NCBI GenBank assembly: GCA_034667225.1
Contig: JAXDKG010000026.1
Coordinates: 207,874 to 271,873, forward strand
Source of the DNA: DATMER01 sp034667225
GTDB lineage: Bacteria; Acidobacteriota; Thermoanaerobaculia; Multivoradales; UBA5704
DNA length: 64,000 nucleotides
Reading direction: 5' to 3'
Part shown: positions 57,612-64,000 of the stretch, in pieces
Layout of the letters: each line of letters starts with the position of its first letter
Numbering within the stretch: position 1 is the stretch's first letter
Notes under the pieces: generated by a model
Databases searched by the model: none
Told to the model about the DNA's origin: nothing
The model's input: only the letters and a program-made list of their open reading frames with translations
Made by a program: the position numbers and the translations under genes

Positions 57612-58033
57612 GTCAGATCGTCGATCCAGACCACGTGCCGGGCGAAGGGGCTGTCGCGGAGGAGATCCATGAGCCGGGGGTCCGCGGTGACCACGGGGCA
57701 GCCGGCCTGCATGCCAAGCGTCAGGTAGAAGGCGTCGTGGAGGCCGATCCCCTCGCGGAGGGAGAGTGAGAGGGCCTGTTGCGCCAGGTCGGAGGAGGCC
57801 TTCACCTCGATCGGGGCCTTGCGCAGCGCCTCCAGCACCCGCTCGGCCGTGCCCAGGTCGATCTCCTCCCGCCGGACCCGCTCGCGCACCAGGACCGCCA
57901 TCTCCACGTGCAGGAGGTCCGGCGCGACGAGCTCGATCTTGGCGATCTCCAGCAGCGACTCGGCGACCTCGGTGTGCTCCTCGGGGAAGTACCACTGGGC
58001 CGCCACGCTGGCATCCACCACGTAGCGCCTCAT
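57608..58033 (-). CDS. VapC-like PIN-domain toxin
   Basis: A 141-residue PIN-domain ribonuclease. The four acidic positions are visible: D7 (YVVDASVAAQWY), E44 region (DLLHVEMAVLV), D96 region (LHDAFYLTLG) and D115 region (VVTADPRLMDLL). VapC toxins cleave tRNA or rRNA. The start ATG overlaps the antitoxin stop by 4 bases; the end shares CTAG with the ADOP stop on the other strand. Confidence 0.87.
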   Translation of the reverse strand: MRRYVVDASVAAQWYFPEEHTEVAESLLEIAKIELVAPDLLHVEMAVLVRERVRREEIDLGTAERVLEALRKAPIEVKASSDLAQQALSLSLREGIGLHDAFYLTLGMQAGCPVVTADPRLMDLLRDSPFARHVVWIDDLT

Positions 58034-58263
58034 CGCCGCTCCCTCTCCGCCCGCAGGAGCCCCGCGCTGGAGGTCAGGCCACGGGCCACGATCCCCTCGC
58101 GGATGCGCCGCGCCTGCACCAGGGCCCGAACGCGCGAGAAGCCCAGGGTATCTTCCAGCACCGTCTTGGCCTCGGTCTCGATGTCGCGCCCGCGCAGGTC
58201 GGCGCGCCGGCGCAGCTCCTCCATGACCTCAGGATCGACATCGTGCAGGATCAAATGGGCCAT
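58030..58263 (-). CDS. FitA/VapB-like antitoxin
   Basis: A 77-residue antitoxin that starts with a ribbon-helix-helix region (LILHDVDPEVMEELRRRADLRGRDIETEAKTVLEDTLG) of the FitA type and ends with a toxin-binding tail (RRIREGIVARGLTSSAGLL). It precedes the PIN-domain toxin with a 4-base overlap, the normal VapBC order. Confidence 0.82.
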   Translation of the reverse strand: MAHLILHDVDPEVMEELRRRADLRGRDIETEAKTVLEDTLGFSRVRALVQARRIREGIVARGLTSSAGLLRAERERR

Positions 58264-58318
58264 GGGGCGATCCTACCCCAGATGCAAATGGCAGGGGACG
58301 GGCAGGGGCCCGGAAAGC

Positions 58319-58576
58319 CTACCGGGCCGCGGCCATGGCGACCTGGAAGTCCTCCCGCCGGAGGGCGCTCCAGGTGTCGGCGACGGAGCCCTCGACGCGC
58401 GAGAACACCCTGTCGTACGCTGCAGGAGCGACGTCCGGGCGCATCAGTCCCACGAGCTTGCGTGAGCAGAAACTGCAGCCTTGCAGGAGATGAGAGACCA
58501 GAGACCGGTTCTCCGCCGGCGTGCTCTTGCCGAACGCGAACCGCTCCAGGCAACTTTCGGAAACCGGGTGATCCAT
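58319..58576 (-). CDS. Small zf-HC2-like protein
   Basis: An 85-residue protein with the motif SLVSHLLQGCSFCSRKLVGL, i.e. His-x4-Cys-x2-Cys, the same arrangement as the N-terminus of the TPR protein at 53204-54556. This recalls zf-HC2 anti-sigma domains, but no membrane segment or sigma gene is adjacent. The ATG at 58576 follows GGAGG by about six bases; upstream starts are less likely. Function unknown. Confidence 0.6.
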   Translation of the reverse strand: MDHPVSESCLERFAFGKSTPAENRSLVSHLLQGCSFCSRKLVGLMRPDVAPAAYDRVFSRVEGSVADTWSALRREDFQVAMAAAR

Positions 58577-58754
58577 GATGTCCTCCGCGCTACGGATGTC
58601 TTCCTCGTTGGCGTCCCAGACGCTCGTACCCGGAAGACGCAAACTTCTTGCCAACCTCTCTCCCCGGAGAGGTTTCGACCCGCAACGACGAGAAACGGCT
58701 TAGGAACTGACAAAAAATAGAATATTGACTATCGATGCATGGACGATCCGGGAT

Positions 58755-61538
58755 CTAGTTTGGCAGCGCCGAAGTATCCCCCATGCTCGCCATTCTCCCG
58801 GCCGGGTTCGTGTAGATGACGCTCCGGCCTGTCTGAGTATCCACGACGGTGATCTGGTACTCGACATTGGTCAGCGCGCCGTAGAAGACCCAGAAATGGC
58901 CGTTGAGCGGCGTGCCGTCGAGCACCTTGACCACGACCTCGACGTTGCTGGCCTGGAAGAACCAGAAGGTGCCGGTGTCCGAAGTCAAAGGCACGGCCTG
59001 CCCCGCGCCCTGATTGCCCTGCGTCTTCCAGGTGAGGGAAACGCGGAAGCGCCCGTTCAGGCAGAGGTCGGTGGGACCGGGCACGCAGGTGAAGGCCTCG
59101 GCGGTCTGCAACTCGAGCGGCCTGGACTCGCTGACCATAGCCGCCGTGGTGCTGCTGGCCGCAAAGGCGCCGGTGTCCGCCACGCTGGCCATCTTGCCGG
59201 CGGGGTTCGTGTAGGTCCGCACCCGGCCGGTCGCCGTGTCGGTGATCTTCAGGGTGTACTGGACGCTGCTGAGCGAACCGAAGAACACCCAGAAGCTGCC
59301 GTTGATGCCGCGGCCGTCCAGCACCTTCACCACCAGCTCGACGTTGGCTTGGTCGAAGAACCAGAAGTAGCCCGTGTCGTTGGTCAGGGAGACGGCCCGG
59401 CCCGTGCCGGCGTTACCCTGGAAGTCCTTCCACGACACCTCGGCAACGAAGCGGTCGCCATTGAGGCAGAGGGAAGGGCCGGAGGTGCAGGAGGAGACAG
59501 CGATACGGGCGGAGTCCACGGGTCCGCCGTCCACGGAGAGCGCCTGGTCGCCGGCCGCGGTCACCTCCAGCAGACCCGCTCTGGCGGTCAGGCTCCGGCC
59601 GGCAAGCGTGGCCGAGGCCCCGCTCCAGGCATAGGCCAGGAAAGACTTTCCTCCCCCTCCCGGGGCGCCGGGGCCGAGGAACGGCGGCACCGCGAGCACC
59701 GTGCCGAGCCGGGGAGCGCTGGTGAGGCGCACGTTGGTGCCGTCGCTCTTGTTCGGGAGCCGGTTGAGCTGTTCGACGCTGACACCGCCGAAGCTGACCG
59801 CGTTGCCGCCGTAGACCCGGTCACCAGGAAAAAACTGGTTGCCGTGGTAGCGCACTCCGTTGATCAGGCCCGCACCCGGTTCGCTGTCCCAGACCGCAAT
59901 GCCGCCGTTGCCGCTGAAGAACGAGCCAGACACGAGACCGCCGACGTTCCTGGGAAAGCTGGGGTGGGTCAGCGGGTTGGTGTAGATCGCGGAGCCCTGA
60001 GACGACTGGTTGCCGATGAACGTGGACCCTGCGACCTGCGCTGTGGAGCCGTGGAGGAACAGCGCGCCTCCCCCTACCTGCGCCGCCGAATTGTTCGCGA
60101 ACGTGGTGCCGGAGATGACCCCGACCGAGTCGCGCTCGAGGGCCAGGCCCCCACCGGCGATCGGGGCGTTCGAGTCCATCACCAGCGAGTCTTCCATGAG
60201 CAGGTCCACGAGCACGGCCTGGATCGCACCGCCCGTACCGGCGCCCCCCAGAGGGGCTGTGGCCACGTCGCAATCGGAGAACACGGTGCGCCGCATCTCC
60301 ACCCGCGCCCGGTTCTCCTCCACGGTGCCCGCGGCCGGGACCCCGTTCTGTCCAAACGCGCGGCTCTCATCTCCCCCCACCAGCACGCACCCGCCCGTGT
60401 GCGCCACCGTGCCGCCCCCCTGAAACAGGGTGTCGGACAGGATCAGCCGGGCGGACCGCCGGTTGATCGCGCCGAAGCCGGTCGAGGAGTCCGCAAAGTC
60501 GGGGGAGCTGGCGAAGATCGCGCCGCCGGCTCCGGTCGCGGTGCCGGTGAGCGGCGCCCGATTGCCCTGGAACCAGGAGCCGCGCACGTCCGTGACCGCC
60601 CGATAGTTGTCGATAGCGCCGCCGAACTCGGCCACGTTTCCCGTGAAGACCGACGAGTCGACCTCCAAAGTGGACTGGTCCTCGACGTGGATGGCCCCTC
60701 CCGTGGTCGCGGTGGGCGACGGGATGGTCCCGCCCGCCGAGTTGGCGGTGAAAGTCGAGCGGCTGACCTGCACCAGGGTTTTCGGCGTCGAGACCGGGTC
60801 GATCCAGCGGCCGTAGCCGTAGATGGCGCCGCCGACCCAGCCGGCCTGGTTGCCCTGGAAGCGGGCGCCCGAGACGCGCAGGGTCGAGTCGAGCAGGTAG
60901 ATGCCGCCGCCCGCGGACTCGGCCTTGTGACCCGGCAGATTAACCCGGTTGTCCGTCAGCTCGCCGCCCTGGATGGTCACGGTCGAGACGATCGCCTCGA
61001 TGGCGCCGCCCCGGTTCAGGGACGAGTTATTCCGGAAAATCGTGCCCGCAAACGTGGCGTCGCTCCCCTCCAGGACCCTTACCGCGCCTCCCCCGCTCGT
61101 TTTGCCCGTGGCCGTGTTGTTCTCAAAGGCGCAGCCCACGAACCGGGCTTCCGCGGCGCTCAGGGTGACCCCGCCGGCATAGCCCTCGGTGAGGGAGGCA
61201 CCGTTGCGGAAGGTGATCCCCTCGAAGGTGACCAGTTTGCCCCGGTTGCGCTGGCCGTTCTCGTAGCGGAGGAGGAGGTTGGCCCCCCCGCCATCGAACA
61301 CCACCGTCCCCGCGGCACGCACGGTGAATCCCTTGCGCTCGTTGGAGATGGCAAAGCCCCTCGGTGGAGTCGGATAGGTGTTCGACGCGATCTCGATCAC
61401 CCCGCCGTCGGCAACGGTATTGATGGCGGTCTGGACGTCCTTGGCGTCCTGGGGGACGCGGACGAGCTGCGGAGCAGCGAGAGCCGCGGACGGGAGGATC
61501 AGGACGACCGCAATGGCAAGCCGAAGGGTACAGCGCAT
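58755..61538 (-). CDS. Large exported right-handed beta-helix protein
   Basis: A 927-residue secreted protein. Signal peptide: MRCTLRLAIAVVLILPSAALAA. Residues about 25-620 form a parallel beta-helix with many GGAI and N-rich rungs (FENNTATGKTSGGGAV, FRNNSSLNRGGAIEAI, FTGNVAEFGGAIDNYR), as in polymorphic outer membrane-type and pectate-lyase-like proteins. Two similar C-terminal domains of about 95 residues follow (GTGRAVSLTNDTGYFWFFDQ and GAGQAVPLTSDTGTFWFFQ, each ending YTNPAGxMAS). It probably acts at the cell surface. Confidence 0.8.
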   Translation of the reverse strand: MRCTLRLAIAVVLILPSAALAAPQLVRVPQDAKDVQTAINTVADGGVIEIASNTYPTPPRGFAISNERKGFTVRAAGTVVFDGGGANLLLRYENGQRNRGKLVTFEGITFRNGASLTEGYAGGVTLSAAEARFVGCAFENNTATGKTSGGGAVRVLEGSDATFAGTIFRNNSSLNRGGAIEAIVSTVTIQGGELTDNRVNLPGHKAESAGGGIYLLDSTLRVSGARFQGNQAGWVGGAIYGYGRWIDPVSTPKTLVQVSRSTFTANSAGGTIPSPTATTGGAIHVEDQSTLEVDSSVFTGNVAEFGGAIDNYRAVTDVRGSWFQGNRAPLTGTATGAGGAIFASSPDFADSSTGFGAINRRSARLILSDTLFQGGGTVAHTGGCVLVGGDESRAFGQNGVPAAGTVEENRARVEMRRTVFSDCDVATAPLGGAGTGGAIQAVLVDLLMEDSLVMDSNAPIAGGGLALERDSVGVISGTTFANNSAAQVGGGALFLHGSTAQVAGSTFIGNQSSQGSAIYTNPLTHPSFPRNVGGLVSGSFFSGNGGIAVWDSEPGAGLINGVRYHGNQFFPGDRVYGGNAVSFGGVSVEQLNRLPNKSDGTNVRLTSAPRLGTVLAVPPFLGPGAPGGGGKSFLAYAWSGASATLAGRSLTARAGLLEVTAAGDQALSVDGGPVDSARIAVSSCTSGPSLCLNGDRFVAEVSWKDFQGNAGTGRAVSLTNDTGYFWFFDQANVELVVKVLDGRGINGSFWVFFGSLSSVQYTLKITDTATGRVRTYTNPAGKMASVADTGAFAASSTTAAMVSESRPLELQTAEAFTCVPGPTDLCLNGRFRVSLTWKTQGNQGAGQAVPLTSDTGTFWFFQASNVEVVVKVLDGTPLNGHFWVFYGALTNVEYQITVVDTQTGRSVIYTNPAGRMASMGDTSALPN

Positions 61539-61630
61539 GGACGTTTCCTCACCGGGACAGCCCGGACTGCCAGAGATCTATGCAGATTTTAGCATTACTC
61601 AGGCCGGAGGAACGCCCAGGGGAGCTACTG

Positions 61631-61655
61631 CCCCGGCCGGAACCCCCGGCCGGGG
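61631..61655 (-). terminator. GC-rich hairpin after the small gene 61672-61854
   Basis: CCCCGGCCGG-aaccc-CCGGCCGGGG is a perfect 10-bp stem with a 5-base loop, 16 bases beyond the stop of the small minus-strand gene and about 90 bases upstream of the beta-helix gene start. Confidence 0.6.
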
Positions 61656-61671
61656 CCCACTCAAGGTCTAA

Positions 61672-61854
61672 CTAGCGCTCGCTCCTCTCGGATTCCCGGT
61701 CGTAGGTGGGGCGCTCCTGCTCGGAGGCTTCGCCGGGGTGTCCAAAGGCTCCCTCGACAGGGGCGGTGGCAGGCATCGGGTCGAAGTCGTGGCGCGAGCG
61801 GTCTCTTTTCTGGGAATCGGAACGCACGCCTCTCTTGCTGCTCTGATTGGCCAT
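61672..61854 (-). CDS. Small hydrophilic protein
   Basis: A 60-residue, highly charged protein (QSSKRGVRSDSQKRDRSRHDFDP, ending RPTYDRESERSER). A GGAGG site 6 bases before the ATG at 61854 and a downstream hairpin support it as a real gene. It has no recognised domain and may be intrinsically disordered. Confidence 0.5.
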   Translation of the reverse strand: MANQSSKRGVRSDSQKRDRSRHDFDPMPATAPVEGAFGHPGEASEQERPTYDRESERSER

Positions 61855-61933
61855 CGTGTTCCTCCATGTCGTTTGGCAGAGCGGCGGGAAACGGCCCCGC
61901 CTCACTCCGGGGGAAAGAGCAAGCACCCTGCCG

Positions 61934-62836
61934 TCAGGGGTGGGTTTGCCGTCCGCAGGGCTCGGGCTCGATCTGGACGGTGGTGTGGTGGATGCCGAAC
62001 CGGTCGTGCAGGGAGGACTGGACCTGCCGGAGCAGGAGGGTGGTGGAGGCCTCCTCCACCACCACTAGGTGGGCCGAGAGCGCCTCCATGCCGCTGGTGA
62101 TGGTCCAGACATGGAGGTCATGCACGCCGCGGACGCCGGGCAGGCCGGCGAGAGCGTTCCGGACCTCGTCCAGGTCGATGTGGGCGGGCGTCCCCTCCAT
62201 GAGCACCCCCACCGTCTCCTTGAGAAGATGCCAGGCGGAGTAGACGACCAGCAGCGAGATCAGGATCGAGGCCACGGGATCGGCCCAATTCCAGCCATAG
62301 GCCCAGATCAGGGCGCCGGCGGCGATGGCCTGGACGCTGCCGAGGGCGTCGGTGAGGACGTGGAGCCAGGCCCCGCGCACGTTCAGGCTGTCGTTCCGGC
62401 CGCCGCTCAGAATGGCCAGCCCGATCAGGTTGACCACCAAGCCTCCCACGGCGATCGCGATCATCACCGGGGCGTCCACCTCGGGCGGGTTGCGGAAGCG
62501 CTCGGCCGCCTCGACCACCACCCAGACGGAAATCGCGACCAGGGTGGCGCCGTTGGCCAGGGCGGCGAGGATCTCCGTGCGGTAGTAGCCCCAGGTGCGG
62601 CGCGGGGTGGGCGGGCGCTGCCCGATCCAGATGGCGAAGAGTGAAAGGCCGAGGGCCGCGGCGTCCGAGAGCATGTGCCCGGCGTCGGCGAGCAGGGCGA
62701 GCGAGCCGGTCAGCCAGCCGCCCACGGCCTCGGCCAGCATGTAGAAGGCGGCGAGGCCGAGCGTCAGGGCCAACCGCCGGCGGTTGCCCGCTGAATGAGC
62801 ATTTCCATGATGGTGATGTGCGTGTCCGGCGCCCAT
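61934..62836 (-). CDS. Cation diffusion facilitator (CzcD/ZitB-like)
   Basis: A 300-residue metal efflux protein with six membrane segments and a His-rich start (GAGHAHHHHGNAHSAG). Metal-binding residues are clear in ALLADAGHMLSDAAALG (second helix) and VLTDALGSVQAIAAGAL (fifth helix), with C-terminal domain HIDLDEVRNALAGLPGVRGVHDLHVW. Likely Zn2+ or similar ions leave the cytoplasm in exchange for H+. ATG at 62836 is the conserved start. It is divergent from the Cys-rich copper protein gene. Confidence 0.93.
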   Translation of the reverse strand: MGAGHAHHHHGNAHSAGNRRRLALTLGLAAFYMLAEAVGGWLTGSLALLADAGHMLSDAAALGLSLFAIWIGQRPPTPRRTWGYYRTEILAALANGATLVAISVWVVVEAAERFRNPPEVDAPVMIAIAVGGLVVNLIGLAILSGGRNDSLNVRGAWLHVLTDALGSVQAIAAGALIWAYGWNWADPVASILISLLVVYSAWHLLKETVGVLMEGTPAHIDLDEVRNALAGLPGVRGVHDLHVWTITSGMEALSAHLVVVEEASTTLLLRQVQSSLHDRFGIHHTTVQIEPEPCGRQTHP

Positions 62837-62920
62837 GGCGAGCGAATTGTGGCACAAGAGGCGGCCCGGACCTTGCAGCCCTTTCGGCCTTGAACCTCAG
62901 CTCTCCGAGGAGGACCCGAA

Positions 62921-63274
62921 ATGAAGAAACACCCGCACAAGCACTGCATCGACGACTGCAAGGAGTGCCACGAAGTCTGCCTGCACACCATGACCCACAG
63001 CCTGGACCGAGGAGGCCTCCACGCCGAGCCGCACCACATCCGGCTGCTGCTCGACTGCGCCGAGATCTGCGAGACCAGCGCCAACTTCATGATCCGCCAC
63101 TCGGACCTGCACGCCGAGACCTGCCGGGCCTGCGCCGAGGTCTGCGAGCGCTGCGCAGAGGACTGCGAGCGCATGGCCGACGACGACATGATGCGGCGCT
63201 GCGCCGAGATGTGCCGCCGTTGCGCCCAGTCCTGCAGGCAAACGGCGGGCGTCGAAGTCCTGGCATCACGCTGA
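62921..63274 (+). CDS. Cys-rich four-helix-bundle copper-binding protein (Csp/DUF326 type)
   Basis: A 117-residue protein with about fifteen cysteines in CxxxC and CxxC spacing along helices (CIDDCKECHEVC, CRACAEVCERCAEDCER, CAEMCRRCAQSC). It matches the copper-storage-protein family Csp3, which binds many Cu(I) ions inside a four-helix bundle in the cytosol. There is no signal peptide. The divergent CDF transporter suggests a metal-handling locus. Confidence 0.9.
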   Translation: MKKHPHKHCIDDCKECHEVCLHTMTHSLDRGGLHAEPHHIRLLLDCAEICETSANFMIRHSDLHAETCRACAEVCERCAEDCERMADDDMMRRCAEMCRRCAQSCRQTAGVEVLASR

Positions 63275-63358
63275 CTCCGAGCACCTCGCTCGCGGGCAGG
63301 TCAAAGACCGCCTTTCAGGGAATTTGCACTCGCTGCCTCCCAGGAGTACCATGAGGCC

Positions 63359-63700
63359 ATGGCCAGTCGTCCCGGCTGTCTCCGCACTCTCTCCTCTGTC
63401 TCTCTGATCGGTGCGCTCGTCCTGCTGCTGGGGATTCCCCTCTGCGCGGAGGAGGTTTGCCCCATGGGCGAGAAGGCCGCCAAGGCGGCCTGCGAGGAGT
63501 TGGGAAAGGACTGCTGCCAGCAATCTGGCGTAACGGTGCCGCACTTCCCCGTGCCGGCACCGCCGCCCGGTCCTGCCATTGCCGCGGCACCTGCCGCGGA
63601 TACGCCGACCCCCTCCCCGATCCGGATCCATCCAGCATCCGGACCGGAGACCGCGCCAGCGGTCATCCAGGGGGTCGGCTTCTTCAATTCCTGTAGCTAG
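63359..63700 (+). CDS. Small exported Pro/Ala-rich protein
   Basis: A 113-residue secreted protein. Signal peptide: CLRTLSSVSLIGALVLLLGIPLCA. The mature part starts EEVCPMGEKAAKAACEELGKDCC with four cysteines, then a Pro/Ala-rich linker, and ends QGVGFFNSCS. The cysteines could bind metal, which would fit the neighbouring Csp and CDF genes. An ATG at 63351 in another frame is not used. Confidence 0.6.
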   Translation: MASRPGCLRTLSSVSLIGALVLLLGIPLCAEEVCPMGEKAAKAACEELGKDCCQQSGVTVPHFPVPAPPPGPAIAAAPAADTPTPSPIRIHPASGPETAPAVIQGVGFFNSCS

Positions 63701-63790
63701 GGGCTCGTCACGGAATAACTGTGCCACAGTCGGACCCTCAACCCTCCGGCCCTCTCTCCCACGCAGCGGGGGAGGGGTGAGGAGCGTCTT

Positions 63791-63873
63791 GCCCCACGAG
63801 GCGAGTGACTCGCCCCATGGGGCGAGTGGCTATCCCCACGGGCGAGAGGCTATCCCCACGGGGCAAGCGACTA
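63791..63873. repeat. Tandem 20-21 bp repeat array v (four units)
   Basis: Four units of 21, 21, 20 and 21 bases: GCCCCATGGGGCGAGTGGCT-type with dyad GCCCC-AT-GGGGC. The sequence shares the GGGCGAG theme of array iii. The remaining bases from 63701 to 64000 show no gene. Confidence 0.75.
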
Positions 63874-64000
63874 CGGAACCTGTCAAGCCCCTTGAGACAG
63901 AAGGGTCTCGGGAATGAGGGAAGCTTTGGGAGCCGCCTGCTCTGGCGGGTTGATCCAGACGGCTTGCGGGAGAGCTTGAGGGACTGGAGGTCGGTTGAAG

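Noticed and set aside
63701..64000. Gene at the right window edge
   Set aside because: The frame past 63900 has no start, motif or ribosome-binding site that can be supported within the window.

Overview
This is a high-GC, gene-dense bacterial chromosome segment. An 852-residue duplicated FtsX/MacB-type permease of the 'acidobacterial duplicated orphan permease' architecture, many secreted beta-helix and TPR proteins, and a eukaryote-type kinase/phosphatase/FHA cluster all fit Acidobacteriota, probably a Thermoanaerobaculia- or Holophagae-like lineage. The phylum is inferred from gene content; no rRNA gene lies in the window.

Layout. 0-3.7 kb: the end of glgC, glgA and a hybrid sensor kinase. 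3.7-14 kb: a mostly minus-strand accessory region with a permease, a SnoaL-like protein, a P-loop kinase, a quinone oxidoreductase, several unknowns, a glyoxalase-fold protein, an AbiE toxin-antitoxin pair with a palindromic operator, a Uma2-like protein and two long 21-bp tandem repeat arrays. 14-19.1 kb: a complete 2-oxoacid dehydrogenase operon (lpd, E1 alpha, E1 beta, E2) ending in a hairpin. 19-25.7 kb: metallo-hydrolase, cytochrome c, patatin and small exported or membrane proteins, then a third 21-bp array. 25.7-31 kb: an ECF41 sigma factor with its FAD oxidoreductase partner and a matching candidate promoter, a DHA2-type exporter and class I aldolase. 31-34 kb: a Doc-type toxin-antitoxin pair, a hydrolase, gene relics and an L,D-transpeptidase-like protein.

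34.3-43.2 kb is the centrepiece: six tightly spaced genes encoding an FhaA-like FHA protein, a tiny membrane protein, a PP2C phosphatase with a beta-helix tail, a Ser/Thr kinase with an extracytoplasmic helical domain, a single-chain fusion of a SEDS glycan polymerase with a class B penicillin-binding protein, and a second FHA protein. The content parallels the actinobacterial fhaA-pstP-rodA-pbpA-pknB cluster and suggests phosphorylation-controlled peptidoglycan synthesis, with polymerase and transpeptidase joined covalently.

43-64 kb: an unknown membrane protein whose end overlaps a tRNA-like sequence, a Phd-YoeB pair, a two-component system, an HD-GYP protein, a zinc-finger-like/TPR protein, the ADOP permease, VapBC, a large secreted beta-helix protein, and a metal module (CDF exporter divergent from a Cys-rich four-helix copper-binding protein).

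Non-coding DNA is unusually structured. Five intergenic arrays at different places share a 20-21 bp period but have unrelated sequences; there is also a dispersed palindromic element in about five copies, several hairpins, and short relics of trmH-like, arginase-like and other genes.
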